DNA of 64,000 bases from Leekyejoonella antrihumi (GTDB taxonomy: Bacteria; Actinomycetota; Actinomycetes; Actinomycetales; Dermatophilaceae). The notes under the pieces are model-generated. The model was given only the letters and a program-made list of their open reading frames with translations, did no database searches and was not told the origin of the DNA. Location of the stretch: positions 224,399-288,398 of the forward strand of contig NZ_VCQV01000001.1 of NCBI RefSeq assembly GCF_007845645.1, written 5' to 3'. Below are positions 1-10,805 of this stretch, piece by piece (the first letter of the stretch is position 1; each line of letters opens with the position of its first letter). Both the position numbers and the translations under genes were made by a program.

Positions 1-1933
<1,933 letters not shown>

Positions 1934-1968
1934 GTGATGTCTCCTGATCTTGCGGGAACGATGCTCAG

Positions 1969-2010
1969 GCATGCCGTGCGCCCAGCCTTCCAGCCCGGCG
2001 CACGGCATAC
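1969..2010. repeat. Inverted repeat in the clpB 5' leader
   Basis: Arms GCATGCCGTGCGC and GCGCACGGCATAC pair at 12 of 13 positions around a 16-base loop. The hairpin lies between the clpB start and the HAIR-like operator, so it would probably be in the clpB leader mRNA. The right arm is also one copy of the dispersed 10-mer CACGGCATAC. Confidence 0.5.
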
Positions 2011-2036
2011 GCTCTGAGATGGTCAACGAAGGCAAA

Positions 2037-2057
2037 GTTGAGTGTATTCCGCTCAAC
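2037..2057. promoter_or_regulatory. HAIR-like HspR operator upstream of clpB
   Basis: TTGAGT, seven bases, then GCTCAA: one mismatch from the HspR inverted-repeat consensus (CTTGAGT-N7-ACTCAAG). It is about 100 bases upstream of the clpB GTG, and hspR itself is 1.4 kb away. Family knowledge: HspR with DnaK represses clpB and dnaK operons through such sites in Streptomyces and Mycobacterium. Confidence 0.75.
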
Positions 2058-2153
2058 CCACGTTTCCGTGGCGCAGACGTGCCACCTGGCTAGCGCCAGG
2101 GCAGCAGGACGACGAAGATGGACGCATCACCGTCGGCCGACCAGGAGGATGCG

Positions 2154-2546
2154 ATGCCAGTTCCCAGGGGTATGGGGCGCATCAACAAGGTCGGACCCAA
2201 CCGGGTCACCCGTCACCTCGTGCCGGTGATCCCCGGCTTCGGGCTGGTCGTTCATCACGGTCGGCGCTCCGGCGCGGAGTACCGCACGCCGGTCAACGTG
2301 TTCCGCACCGACACCGGTTATGTCATTGCGCTGGCGTATGGGCCAGAGACCGACTGGGTGAAGAACGTGCTCGCCGAGGGCGGTTGCACGTTGCTCACGA
2401 GAGGCCGGTCGGTGCGGTGCGCGCACCCGGAGGTGTATGTCGATCGCAAGCGGCACCACATCCGGCCGGTGGAGAAGACAGTGCTCGGACTACTGCGGGT
2501 GGATCACTTCCTGGCTCTGCAAACCGTGTGGTCGCAGGACGCCTAG
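2154..2546 (+). CDS. Nitroreductase/F420-type (Ddn-like) oxidoreductase family protein
   Basis: Small cytoplasmic flavin or deazaflavin (F420)-binding beta-barrel protein of the DUF385/Ddn family. The conserved core HHGRRSGAEYRTPVNVF is followed by the YGPETDWVKNV stretch typical of these proteins. The substrate is unknown. The start at 2154 is chosen because AGGAGG sits five bases before it. An in-frame ATG at 2118 would add 12 residues without a good ribosome site. About 130 residues is a little short but within the family range. It is transcribed divergently from clpB and shares the upstream region that carries the HAIR site. Confidence 0.8.
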   Translation: MPVPRGMGRINKVGPNRVTRHLVPVIPGFGLVVHHGRRSGAEYRTPVNVFRTDTGYVIALAYGPETDWVKNVLAEGGCTLLTRGRSVRCAHPEVYVDRKRHHIRPVEKTVLGLLRVDHFLALQTVWSQDA

Positions 2547-2575
2547 CAGCACTCGGCGGGGCGCGCGCTGGCGGG

Positions 2576-2848
2576 TCAGGCCGGTGCGCCGGGTCCGTCC
2601 TGTAGCCGGCCACCCCGCCGCTCGGCGGCGTCGGTGAAGCGCGCACGTAGGGCCTTGGCGACCGCGCCCGACTCGTCGTCGATGGTGTCCTCGACGACGT
2701 GGACGGCCCAGTCGCGATCCTCCGAGTCATCTTCTCCCGCAAGTACTTCGCGCACCACATGCACCTCGGTGAACTCTTCCTCGGACAACTCCTGCGCCAC
2801 CTCTTCGGCGTCGGCGCGGTCCGAGAAGATCATCAGGTACTGGGTCAT
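2576..2848 (-). CDS. Small acidic protein, possibly RraB-like
   Basis: A 90-residue, strongly acidic cytoplasmic protein beginning MTQYLMIFSDRADAEEVAQEL. The pattern of a beta strand, a helix over an 'AEEVAQEL' segment, then a VHVVRE strand resembles the RNase E inhibitor RraB fold, but I see no diagnostic catalytic motif and the assignment is tentative. No signal peptide or membrane segment. It lies between the Ddn-like gene (convergent) and the SRPBCC gene (divergent), so it is probably a single-gene unit. Codon usage matches its neighbours. Confidence 0.6.
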   Translation of the reverse strand: MTQYLMIFSDRADAEEVAQELSEEEFTEVHVVREVLAGEDDSEDRDWAVHVVEDTIDDESGAVAKALRARFTDAAERRGGRLQDGPGAPA

Positions 2849-2937
2849 GAGATCAGCGTGCCACGACAGACGGGGTGTCGGCCCATGGCACGCCGCCGGG
2901 GCAGACTGTGTCGAATTGGCAGGAGTACGTTGAACGT

Positions 2938-3405
2938 ATGGCTGATGAAAAGAAGATCACCGTGCAACGGACCATCGATGCTCCCGCGAAGGACATCTTC
3001 GATGTCCTGACCAACCCGCAGCGCCACGCCGCCCTCGACGGTTCGGGATTCATCCGGAGCGACGAGAAGGCCCAGCGCATCCAGGGCGTCGGCGACGTCT
3101 TCACGATGAACATGGAAGGCGATCACATGGGCGGTGAGTATCAGAGCGACAACCACGTGGTCGGCTACGACAAGGACAAGCTCGTCGCCTGGCAGACCGC
3201 GCCGGCGGGCACGAAGCCGCCCGGGTGGGAATGGGTTTGGGAACTGAAGCCGATAGGGCCAGACCAGACCGCAGTGACCCACACCTACGACTGGAGCAAG
3301 GTCACCGACAAGAAGTTCTTGGACATGGGGCTCTTCCCGCTGGTTTCGCAGGAGCAGCTGGAGCAGTCGCTGGCGCACCTGGCAGAGGCCGTCTCGGACG
3401 CCTGA
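2938..3405 (+). CDS. SRPBCC (START-like) family protein
   Basis: About 155 residues forming a START/Bet v1-like ligand-binding fold. It opens with KKITVQRTIDAPAKDIFDVLTNPQRHAALDGSG, the usual first strand and helix of polyketide-cyclase/AHSA1-type SRPBCC proteins, and ends with a long C-terminal helix (SQEQLEQSLAHLAEAV). The ATG at 2938 is preferred over upstream starts because the domain begins immediately after it and an AGGAG lies upstream. The ligand is unknown. It sits convergent to hspR with only 14 bases between stops. No co-transcribed partner is visible. Confidence 0.85.
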   Translation: MADEKKITVQRTIDAPAKDIFDVLTNPQRHAALDGSGFIRSDEKAQRIQGVGDVFTMNMEGDHMGGEYQSDNHVVGYDKDKLVAWQTAPAGTKPPGWEWVWELKPIGPDQTAVTHTYDWSKVTDKKFLDMGLFPLVSQEQLEQSLAHLAEAVSDA

Positions 3406-3419
3406 GCTGGCTCGCGGAC

Positions 3420-3860
3420 TCAGCGGCTGCTCGGCCGCCAGATCACCAGCGAGGTGCCGACCGAGCGATGCGGCCGCTGGCCCGGTCGCAGGGTGACGAT
3501 CTGACCGTCCGGACCTGCGGCGAAGACTCGGGTGCCCTGCTCCATCCGGGTGCGCTCGAGCTCGCTGGAGAGCTCGGCCATGCGAGCCCGCAGAGCGCTC
3601 ACCTCGTTCTCGAGCTCGAGGATCCGCTGGATCCCCGCCAGGCTGATGCCGTCCTCCTGGGACAGCCGCTGCACCTGACGGAGCATCTCGACGTCGCGCA
3701 CCGAGTAGCGACGGCCGCCGCCTCGGGTTCGTGACGGTGTCACGAGCCCGAGGCGGTCGTACTGCCGCAGGGTCTGGGCATGCATGCCAGCCAGTTGTGC
3801 CGCCACCGAGATGACGTAGACGGGGGCATCCATGGACGGGCCCATCTGCGCGGTATTCAT
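3420..3860 (-). CDS. hspR: Heat-shock repressor HspR (MerR family)
   Basis: MerR-family repressor of the chaperone genes, last gene of the dnaK-grpE-dnaJ-hspR group. The winged helix is diagnostic: VISVAAQLAGMHAQTLRQYDRLGLV, then GGGRRYS. A leucine/glutamate coiled segment follows, and the tail ends VIWRPSSR, as in mycobacterial HspR (VVWKPRR). The start is taken at ATG 3860 (MNTAQMGPSMDAP), behind a GGGGA ribosome site. ATG 3833 is the alternative and removes nine residues. Longer starts would run into dnaJ. HspR needs DnaK as co-repressor, giving feedback control through the HAIR sites at clpB and dnaK. Confidence 0.95.
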   Translation of the reverse strand: MNTAQMGPSMDAPVYVISVAAQLAGMHAQTLRQYDRLGLVTPSRTRGGGRRYSVRDVEMLRQVQRLSQEDGISLAGIQRILELENEVSALRARMAELSSELERTRMEQGTRVFAAGPDGQIVTLRPGQRPHRSVGTSLVIWRPSSR

Positions 3861-3909
3861 CGGGGTCCCCGCAAAGTATCGGAGCGAAGCGGAGAACTTT
3901 GTGGGGTGG

Positions 3910-4920
3910 TCATTTGGCTGCCTTTGTGTAGAGCTCCTCCCGCGGATCGAGGCCGTTCTCCTGCTCCGCGAGAGCTTCAACCGCCGCCTTGGCCTCCTTG
4001 GTGAGCCGCTGAGGCACTACGACCTGCACCTTCGCCAGCAGGTCGCCGGCCCCGGACTTGGCCTTGATGCCGCGCCCCTTGACGCGCAGCACCCTGCCCG
4101 ACGGCGTGCCGGACTTCACCTTCACCTTCACCGTGCTGCCATCGAGGGTCGGCACCGCCACGGTTGCACCGAGGGCGGCCTCGGCGAACGTCACCGGCAG
4201 GTCGATGGTCAGGTTATTACCGTCCCGACCGAAGACCGGGTGCGGCAGCACCGTGATGTGCAGCATCAGGTCACCCGCGCCGGCCGGTCCCGGCTGTCCC
4301 TTGCCGCGGACCCGGATCGTCTGACCGTCCTTCACCCCGGCGGGGATCCGGGTCTTCACGGTGCGGCCGTCGCCCATCTGCAGCGACACGGTCTCACCGT
4401 CCGCGGCCTGCCGGAACGTCAGCGAGGTGCGGGCCTCCACATCGGCGCCGCGGCGCGGGCCGCGAGTGCTGCCATAACCCGAATAGCCCTGGTCGAACGG
4501 AGAACCCGCACCACCGAAGCTGCCGAGAATGTCCTCCAGATTGATGCCCTGGGCGCCACCTTGGCCGCCGGTAGAGAAGCGCGAGCCCTGTCCACCACCG
4601 CCGAACATCGACCCGAAGAGGTCCTCGAACCCGGCACCGCCGGCAGCGCCGCCCGGTCCACCCGCGGTGAATCGTGCTCCACCGCGGGTCATCTGGCGGA
4701 CCGAGTCGTACTGCTGTCGCTGCTCAGGGTCGGAGAGGACCGCATTGGCCTCGCCGATGTCCTTGAACTTCCGCTCGGCCGCGTCGTCGCCCGGGTTCTG
4801 ATCCGGGTGCCACTTGCGGGCGAGCTTGCGGTAGGCCTTCTTGATGTCCGCGTCAGAGGCATCTTCGGGGACGCCGAGGATCGTGTAGAAATCCTTGTCC
4901 AGCCAGTCCTGACTAGCCAC
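3910..4920 (-). CDS. dnaJ: DnaJ/CbpA-type J-domain co-chaperone (no zinc finger)
   Basis: Hsp40 that delivers clients to DnaK and stimulates its ATPase. The J domain covers residues 8-70 with the HPD tripeptide at 38-40. A Gly/Phe-rich linker ([11 protein letters not shown]) follows, then two beta-barrel client-binding domains ([24 protein letters not shown]). The four CxxCxGxG repeats of class I DnaJ are absent, so at 336 residues it is a class II protein, although it occupies the operonic dnaJ position. The GTG start is preceded by AGGAGG. It lies 36 bases downstream of grpE and is probably co-transcribed with it. Confidence 0.95.
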   Translation of the reverse strand: MASQDWLDKDFYTILGVPEDASDADIKKAYRKLARKWHPDQNPGDDAAERKFKDIGEANAVLSDPEQRQQYDSVRQMTRGGARFTAGGPGGAAGGAGFEDLFGSMFGGGGQGSRFSTGGQGGAQGINLEDILGSFGGAGSPFDQGYSGYGSTRGPRRGADVEARTSLTFRQAADGETVSLQMGDGRTVKTRIPAGVKDGQTIRVRGKGQPGPAGAGDLMLHITVLPHPVFGRDGNNLTIDLPVTFAEAALGATVAVPTLDGSTVKVKVKSGTPSGRVLRVKGRGIKAKSGAGDLLAKVQVVVPQRLTKEAKAAVEALAEQENGLDPREELYTKAAK

Positions 4921-4956
4921 GTGCGCCTCCTGTCCTCGTGGGATTGATGATGCTGC

Positions 4957-5625
4957 CTACTTCGGGTCCGCGACGGCCACCCGCGCGGGGCGGAGCATCC
5001 GCTCACCCAAACGGTATCCGGACTGCATGACCTGCACGACCGTCGTCGACTCCGCACCCTCGGGAACCTCGGCCTCGATGTGCATCAGAGCCTCGTGGTG
5101 GTTCGGGTCGAACGGGTCGCCGACCGCGCCGAAGCTCTCCAGCCCGTGCTTGCCGAGCGCACCCTGCAGCTTGTCGGCGATCTTCTCGAAGGGCGTGCCC
5201 TCCAGATCGCCGTGCTGCTTGGCCAGCTGGATGTCGTCCAACACCGGAAGCAGTGACTCCACGACGGATCCCACGACGAATTCACGCTGCTTCTCCCGGT
5301 CGCGATCGACGCGCTTCTTGTAGTTGATGTACTCGGCCTGAAGGCGCTGCAGATCCGCCAGCCGCTCCGACGCCAAGGCGGTGTCGGGGTGGAGGTCGGC
5401 CTGCTCGCCCCCGGCGGGCGCCGAGCCGGCCGCCGCGGCGGTGGGCTCGGCGTCCGCCGAAGCGTCGGCCTGTTGGGTCGACGGCTTCGAGTCGCCTTGT
5501 GCTTCCGGCGAGTCGCGGCGCGCGCCCGTCTCCGGGTCGATGCGCCGCTTGTCGCGGATAATCGGCCCGGTGGGCTCCGCCTCGTCGGCGGAGTCCTTCC
5601 GGTTGCTCACAGACTCGTCCGTCAC
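4957..5625 (-). CDS. grpE: Nucleotide exchange factor GrpE
   Basis: Releases ADP from DnaK. The first ~85 residues are acidic and low in complexity ([23 protein letters not shown]). A long coiled-coil and the four-helix/beta-wing region follow ([36 protein letters not shown]). The C-terminus [20 protein letters not shown] is the family signature. The 222 residues fit actinobacterial GrpE, with its extended N-terminus. The GTG start overlaps the dnaK stop as GTGA, so translation is coupled to dnaK. Confidence 0.97.
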   Translation of the reverse strand: MTDESVSNRKDSADEAEPTGPIIRDKRRIDPETGARRDSPEAQGDSKPSTQQADASADAEPTAAAAGSAPAGGEQADLHPDTALASERLADLQRLQAEYINYKKRVDRDREKQREFVVGSVVESLLPVLDDIQLAKQHGDLEGTPFEKIADKLQGALGKHGLESFGAVGDPFDPNHHEALMHIEAEVPEGAESTTVVQVMQSGYRLGERMLRPARVAVADPK

Positions 5626-7523
5626 TTGGTGTCCTTTTCGTCGTCGTCCACGACCTCGGCGTCGACCACGTCGTCGTCGCTGGATGTCGTGTCAGCGTCC
5701 GGGCCCGGGGTGGCGCCCTCGGCACCGGCCTGGTCGGCGGCGTCGGCGCCCTCGGCCTGACTCGCGGCATACATCGCGGCGCCCATCTTCTGGGAGACCT
5801 CGTTGACCTTCGAGGTCTTCGCGGAGATGTCCTCGGCGGGGGTGTTCTCGTCCTTCAGCGCCGCCTTGAGGTCGTTGTTCGCCTCTTCGACCTCGGTCTT
5901 GGTCTCGGCCGGGATCTTGTCGGCGTTGTCCGCGAGGAACTTCTCGGTGGAGTAGACCAGCTGCTCGGCCGTGTTGCGGGCCTCGGTCTCCTCGCGACGC
6001 TTCTTGTCCTCGGCCGCGTGCTCCTCGGCCTCCTTGACCATGCGCTCGATATCGTCCTTCGGCAACGCGGAACCACCGGAGATCGTCATCGACTGCTCCT
6101 TGTTGGTGCCGCGGTCCTTTGCAGACACGTGCACGATGCCATTGGCGTCGATATCGAAGGTGACCTCGACCTGCGGCACACCACGCGGCGCGGGCGCGAT
6201 GCCATTGAGCTCGAAGTTGCCGAGCGGCTTGTTGGCCTTGGCGATCTCGCGCTCACCCTGGAAGACCTGGATCTCCACCGACGGCTGGTTGTCCTCGGCG
6301 GTGCTGAAGACCTCGGAACGCTTGGTCGGGATCGCGGTGTTGCGCTCGATCAGCTTGGTGAACAGGCCACCCTTGGTCTCGATGCCCAGCGACAGCGGGG
6401 TCACGTCGATCAGCAGCACGTCCTTGCGCTCGCCCTTCAACACGCCGGCCTGCAGAGCGGCACCCACCGCGACGACCTCGTCGGGGTTGACGCTCTTGTT
6501 GGGCTCCTTGCCGCCGGTCAGCTCCTTGACGACCTCCGCGACACACGGCATACGGGTCGATCCGCCGACCAGGACCACGTGGTCGATGTCGCCGACCGAG
6601 ATGCCGGCATCCTTGATCACCTGGTGGAACGGCGCCTTGGTGCGCTCGAGGAGGTCCTTGCTCATCTGCTCGAACTGGGCGCGAGTGATGCTCTCATCGA
6701 GGTGGATCGGGCCGTTCTCGCCCATCGAGAGGTACTGCAGCGACACGTTGGTGGAGGTCGAGCTGGACAGCTCCTTCTTGGCCTGCTCCGCGGCGTCGCG
6801 CAGTCGCTGCATCGCGATCTTGTCCTTGGCCAGGTCGACGCCCGTGGTGTTCTTGACCACCGTCAGCAGGTGCTCGACGATCCGGTTGTCCCAGTCGTCG
6901 CCACCGAGCTTGTTGTCGCCGCTGGTGGCGCGCACCTGAATGGTGGAGAAGCCGTCCTCGGGGTCCTTGCCGACCTCGAGCAGGGACACGTCGAACGTGC
7001 CACCGCCCAGGTCGAAGACGAGGATGAGCTCGTCCTCCTTGCCCTTGTCGAGGCCGTAGGCCAGGGCCGCCGCGGTCGGCTCGTTGATGATGCGCAGCAC
7101 GTTGAGTCCCGCGATCTCGCCGGCCTCCTTGGTGGCCTGACGCTCGGCGTCGTCGAAGTAGGCTGGGACGGTGATGACCGCGTCGGTCACGTTCTCGCCG
7201 AGGTAGGACTCGGCGTCGCGCTTCAGCTTCTGCAGGATGCGGGCCGAGATCTCCTGAGGGGTGTACTTCTTGCCGTCGATCTCCTCCGTGTGCCAGTCGG
7301 TGCCGATGTGACGCTTGACCGAGCGAATCGTGCGGTCCACGTTGGTGACCGCCTGACGCTTGGCAATCTCACCGACGAGGACGTCGTTGTTCTTTGCGAA
7401 CGCCACCACGGAGGGGGTCGTGCGACCGCCCTCGGCGTTGGCGATGATCGTGGGGTCGTTGCCCTCCAGGACGGCAACGGCAGAGTTCGTGGTGCCCAGG
7501 TCGATGCCTACCGCACGTGCCAT
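5622..7523 (-). CDS. dnaK: Molecular chaperone DnaK (Hsp70)
   Basis: ATP-driven chaperone. The nucleotide domain begins [17 protein letters not shown], with [14 protein letters not shown] near residue 170 and [10 protein letters not shown] near residue 315. The substrate domain contains [14 protein letters not shown] and RNTAIPT. The acidic tail ends [13 protein letters not shown]. At 633 residues it is full length. It is the first gene of dnaK-grpE-dnaJ-hspR, overlaps grpE by four bases, and has two HAIR-like operators upstream. Actinobacterial DnaK also acts as HspR co-repressor, which would make the operon self-limiting. Confidence 0.98.
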   Translation of the reverse strand: MARAVGIDLGTTNSAVAVLEGNDPTIIANAEGGRTTPSVVAFAKNNDVLVGEIAKRQAVTNVDRTIRSVKRHIGTDWHTEEIDGKKYTPQEISARILQKLKRDAESYLGENVTDAVITVPAYFDDAERQATKEAGEIAGLNVLRIINEPTAAALAYGLDKGKEDELILVFDLGGGTFDVSLLEVGKDPEDGFSTIQVRATSGDNKLGGDDWDNRIVEHLLTVVKNTTGVDLAKDKIAMQRLRDAAEQAKKELSSSTSTNVSLQYLSMGENGPIHLDESITRAQFEQMSKDLLERTKAPFHQVIKDAGISVGDIDHVVLVGGSTRMPCVAEVVKELTGGKEPNKSVNPDEVVAVGAALQAGVLKGERKDVLLIDVTPLSLGIETKGGLFTKLIERNTAIPTKRSEVFSTAEDNQPSVEIQVFQGEREIAKANKPLGNFELNGIAPAPRGVPQVEVTFDIDANGIVHVSAKDRGTNKEQSMTISGGSALPKDDIERMVKEAEEHAAEDKKRREETEARNTAEQLVYSTEKFLADNADKIPAETKTEVEEANNDLKAALKDENTPAEDISAKTSKVNEVSQKMGAAMYAASQAEGADAADQAGAEGATPGPDADTTSSDDDVVDAEVVDDDEKDTK

Positions 7524-7586
7524 GTGGTGCTTCTCCTTATGTCTGCGAATGCCGGGCCATCAGCGGATCGTCTCGCTACCCAGCGG

Positions 7587-7607
7587 GTTGACTACGGCTG
7601 ACTCAAC
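7587..7607. promoter_or_regulatory. HAIR-like HspR operator, dnaK-proximal
   Basis: TTGACT, seven bases, ACTCAA, flanked by G and C that extend the symmetry. One mismatch to the HspR consensus. It is 64 bases upstream of the dnaK start. Confidence 0.7.
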
Positions 7608-7644
7608 TCTTCTCGGCTTCCATTGTCAAATCGAGACTCCGCAA

Positions 7645-7667
7645 AGTTGCGTCAATCTCACTCAACT
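7645..7667. promoter_or_regulatory. HAIR-like HspR operator, dnaK-distal
   Basis: TTGCGT, seven bases, ACTCAA, with AG/CT flanks extending the palindrome. The centre is about 59 bases from the first dnaK HAIR site. Two spaced sites upstream of dnaK match the multi-HAIR arrangement known in Streptomyces. Confidence 0.7.
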
Positions 7668-7726
7668 ATAGCGGAGTGACCCGGCGCACCGTGCGGGTCA
7701 ACCGCCATCGGTTGTCACCCGGCGGG

Positions 7727-9244
7727 TCAGTGGAACGCCACCACGCCATCGGTCGTCGCGACGAGCAGCAGGCCGGCGCCCACGCTGGGTGAGGTGAAGA
7801 TCGGTGTGGAGACGCCCACCCCGACACGCGCTTGCACGGCACCGGTCTTCACGGCATACCCGACCAGCTCGGCCGTGCTGTGGTCGAGGGCCCAGAGCCG
7901 CTGCCCGACCACGATCGGGGCGCTGTCCGCCCCCTGCAACAGCGGGCCCAGCCTGCGATGGGTCACGTCGATCACCTGGATACCGCCACCGCGGCACGGC
8001 ACGAAGAGGCTCCCGGTAGCCCGGTCGAAAGCGGGCCCACCGTCGGGGTCGCTACCGCAGACATTCGGGATCCGCGCGATCTGGTGCAGATCGCTCGACC
8101 GCAGCAGGTAGCCCACGTCGGTCTTGCCCACGGCAAACACCTCACCGCCGGGCAGCAGCACCGGATTTCCCGCACTCAGGTCCTCGTCACCGCCGGCGAC
8201 CCGGTCCTTGAAGGATGCCAGCACGCGCAGGTCGGGACTGAGCCGCACCACGCTCTCGGTGTATTTCTTGGGATCCGGGCCACCTTGCGGTGGATCGGGA
8301 TTCGCGTTGCCCGTACTCACGTAGAGGTTACCGGCGGCGTCGACCGCCGGTGCGCCGCCGGACTGCCAGATCGCGCCGCCCTCTCCGTCCGGTGCGACTT
8401 CGAACGACACCTGCGGGCGGGCGCCGGTGGGATCAACCCCGACCACCCACCCGTGGTAGCGACCGCAGTCACCGAAGTTGCCGGTGTAGGCCACGTAGAC
8501 CCGCCCGCCGCTGAACGCGAGGCCAGCGCGCTGGAGCAGGGTCGTCGACGACTCGCCGGCGGGCAGCGGCGGGTCTACGCGGGTGCTGGAGCGCTGCCGA
8601 CCGGTGCGCACGTCAAACCCCACCAGCTGATGGTGGACCGTGCCGCCGCTGCCGATCTCCGCGACCACATAGACGATCCCGTGGACGGTGTCGATGACCG
8701 GCGTGCTGGTGATGCCCAGCGGATCGATGTTGCCGCAGCCGACCACCTGCGCGACGTCAGTGAGCGGCGCGCCGAGGGCCCGCGACCACAGCACGCGGCC
8801 GGTGGCCGGGTCGAGCGCGACGACTCGGTTGCGCTCAGTCGCGGCGATGATGCGGCCGCCCGCGACCACCGGCTGCCCGCGGACGGCGGCTCCCAGACTC
8901 GTGGTCCATGCCCGCCTCGGCGGATCGAGCGCCGGCCCGTCGGCGACGGCGCCGGTGCGGGCCCGGTCGCGGTGGTATGCGGGCCAGTCGGCCTCGCTGC
9001 CCGTCTGGCCGCCCGCTGTGCCCGGTGTAGTCGATGCCGGAGCCGGTCGTGCGCTGGGCGAATGCGCCGCAGACACGCTGGGCGGACTGCTGTCTGCTCC
9101 GGAGGATGCGCTGCCCGACGGGCCGCACCCGGCGAGGAGCCCTCCGCAGCAGACCGTCAGAGCCGCGAGCGCACCGCGCCTGGTCATCGAGCGCCGCGCT
9201 GCTCTGGGCGGGCGAGGCCACAGCAGAGCGCACGGCATACTCAT
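7727..9244 (-). CDS. Secreted PQQ-like beta-propeller lipoprotein
   Basis: A 505-residue protein with an N-terminal signal and lipobox (GGLLAGC), so probably a lipid-anchored extracytoplasmic protein. A Ser/Pro/Ala-rich linker follows. The remainder is repeated propeller blades of the PQQ-like type: VAGGRIIAATERNRVVALDPATGRVLW, GVYVVAEIGSGG, NLYVSTGNANP and similar. No catalytic residues were recognised, and such proteins often serve as scaffolds. An internal ATG at 9187 (MTRRGALAAL) is an equally plausible start for the signal peptide. It is convergent with nothing. The preceding gene on the same strand (ehuA) ends 45 bases upstream. Confidence 0.8.
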   Translation of the reverse strand: MSMPCALLWPRPPRAARRSMTRRGALAALTVCCGGLLAGCGPSGSASSGADSSPPSVSAAHSPSARPAPASTTPGTAGGQTGSEADWPAYHRDRARTGAVADGPALDPPRRAWTTSLGAAVRGQPVVAGGRIIAATERNRVVALDPATGRVLWSRALGAPLTDVAQVVGCGNIDPLGITSTPVIDTVHGIVYVVAEIGSGGTVHHQLVGFDVRTGRQRSSTRVDPPLPAGESSTTLLQRAGLAFSGGRVYVAYTGNFGDCGRYHGWVVGVDPTGARPQVSFEVAPDGEGGAIWQSGGAPAVDAAGNLYVSTGNANPDPPQGGPDPKKYTESVVRLSPDLRVLASFKDRVAGGDEDLSAGNPVLLPGGEVFAVGKTDVGYLLRSSDLHQIARIPNVCGSDPDGGPAFDRATGSLFVPCRGGGIQVIDVTHRRLGPLLQGADSAPIVVGQRLWALDHSTAELVGYAVKTGAVQARVGVGVSTPIFTSPSVGAGLLLVATTDGVVAFH

Positions 9245-9289
9245 GGGTCCATCTTTGCGCAGGTTGATCTCCGCGCCTGGAAGCGAGAT

Positions 9290-10117
9290 CTACAGAATCG
9301 CCTGCAGGAACTTCTTGGTCCGCTCGTGCTGCGGGTTGGAGAACATCGCATCGGGAGCGGACTCCTCGATGATGTGACCTTCATCGAACATCATCACGCG
9401 GTGAGACACATCCCGCGCGAACTGCATCTCGTGTGTCACCAGCAGCATCGTGATGTCGGTAGTGTTCGCTACGTCGCGCAGGACACCGAGCACATCGCCA
9501 ACCAGCTCGGGATCCAGCGCCGAGGTGACCTCGTCCAGCAGCAGGATCTCCGGCTCCATCGCCAGAGCACGGGCGATAGCTACCCGCTGCTGCTGCCCAC
9601 CCGAGAGTCGAGTCGGGTGCTCGTCACCCCTGTCGCCGAGACCCACCTGATCGAGCAGGCTCTGTGCCTTGCTTCGAGCCTCCTCCTTGGACTGCCCGAG
9701 GACGTGAACCGGCGCTTCGATGATGTTCTCGATGACCGACATGTTCGGAAAGAGGTTGAACTGCTGGAAGACCATCCCGATCCGACGGCGGATCAGCGCG
9801 ACCTCCTTCGGGCGCAGCGCGGTCCGTTTGCCATTGTCTGCCTTCTTGTGCGTCAGCGGTTCCCCGTCGACATAGATGTAACCTCCGCTCAGCTCTTCCA
9901 GGGTCATCAGGAGGCGCAGGATCGTGGTCTTGCCCGAGCCGCTCGGCCCGATGAGGGTCACCCGCTCTCCCTTGGCGACCTCGAAGCCCAGTCCGTTGAG
10001 GACGACGTTCTTCCCGAATCGCTTCTCCACGTCCTCGAAGACGATCCGTGGCGTGCCACTCGTGCCGGACGTTGCAGCAAACTTGGACAGGTCCGGTGAC
10101 GACATGGCGCCGCTCAT
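9290..10117 (-). CDS. ehuA: EhuA-like ABC transporter ATP-binding protein
   Basis: Energises the polar-amino-acid-type importer formed with EhuB, C and D. Walker A GPSGSGKTT, signature [15 protein letters not shown], and Walker B LLLDEVTSALD with the family's V in place of P. The H-loop is LLVTHEMQFARDV. The ATG at 10117 starts one base after the ehuD stop, giving tight coupling. A TTG four codons upstream is the longest alternative. The C-terminus ERTKKFLQAIL is typical of HisP/GlnQ/EhuA ATPases. The substrate assignment comes from the binding protein. Confidence 0.85.
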   Translation of the reverse strand: MSGAMSSPDLSKFAATSGTSGTPRIVFEDVEKRFGKNVVLNGLGFEVAKGERVTLIGPSGSGKTTILRLLMTLEELSGGYIYVDGEPLTHKKADNGKRTALRPKEVALIRRRIGMVFQQFNLFPNMSVIENIIEAPVHVLGQSKEEARSKAQSLLDQVGLGDRGDEHPTRLSGGQQQRVAIARALAMEPEILLLDEVTSALDPELVGDVLGVLRDVANTTDITMLLVTHEMQFARDVSHRVMMFDEGHIIEESAPDAMFSNPQHERTKKFLQAIL

Positions 10118-10118
10118 G

Positions 10119-10805
10119 TCAGTAGACAAGCTTCTTCTCCAATGTGCGCATGAGGATGGCGGTGGGATAGCTCGCCACCAGGAAGATCAGGCCGGCAATG
10201 GTCATTACCTCGATGTAGCTGAAGTTGTTGCCACCGATGTCCTGGGCCTGAGACACCATCTCCGGCACGGAGATCGCAATCAGGTACGGGGTGTCCTTGA
10301 ACATCGCGATCGCCCAGTTGCCCAGCGATGGCAAGGCCGCACGCATCGCCTGCGGGACGATGACCGCCTGCCAGGTGCGCCTGCGCGGCAGCGAGAGCGC
10401 CGTGGCCGCCTCCCACTGACCACTACGAATCGACTCGATGCCACCACGGTAGGACTCGGCCATGTAGGTGGAGTACTGAAGTGCGAACACCACGATGCCG
10501 ATGATGATCAGTCGATGCTGGTACTGAGCGAGGCTGCTCGTGTGCGACAGCCAGCCCGTCGGCTGGACGATGGCATAGGCGGCGATCAGCAACTGCAGTG
10601 GGATTGGCGTGTTCCGCAGCAGACTGAGTACGAACGCGAGCACCTTGCTGAGCGCGCCGGGCATCTCACGCAGCCCAATGGCCCAGATGAGCCCGAGCAG
10701 CGCCGACAGGATCGAGGCGACCACGGTGACGACCAGGGTCACCTCGAAGAATGCCTTGAGCATGACCGGGAGGGCATCCCGGGCGATACTCCAATCCCAG
10801 TGCAT
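10119..10805 (-). CDS. ehuD: EhuD-like ABC transporter permease
   Basis: Inner-membrane permease of the HisMQ type, 228 residues with about five membrane helices. The EAA-loop is recognisable as EAATALSLPRRRTWQAVIVPQAMRAALPSLGNWAI. The N-terminus MHWDWSIARDALPVMLKAFFEVTLVV matches EhuD-like proteins. The start codon overlaps the ehuC stop (TGATG), so the two permeases are translationally coupled and presumably heterodimerise. Confidence 0.85.
   Translation of the reverse strand: MHWDWSIARDALPVMLKAFFEVTLVVTVVASILSALLGLIWAIGLREMPGALSKVLAFVLSLLRNTPIPLQLLIAAYAIVQPTGWLSHTSSLAQYQHRLIIIGIVVFALQYSTYMAESYRGGIESIRSGQWEAATALSLPRRRTWQAVIVPQAMRAALPSLGNWAIAMFKDTPYLIAISVPEMVSQAQDIGGNNFSYIEVMTIAGLIFLVASYPTAILMRTLEKKLVY

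Noticed and set aside
6018..7601. 527-codon open frame on plus strand opposite dnaK
   Set aside because: Shadow of dnaK caused by high third-position G+C. No domain recognisable and no ribosome site.
7832..10099. 755-codon plus-strand frame across the propeller lipoprotein and ehuA
   Set aside because: Runs antisense to two well-supported genes and shows no family motif.
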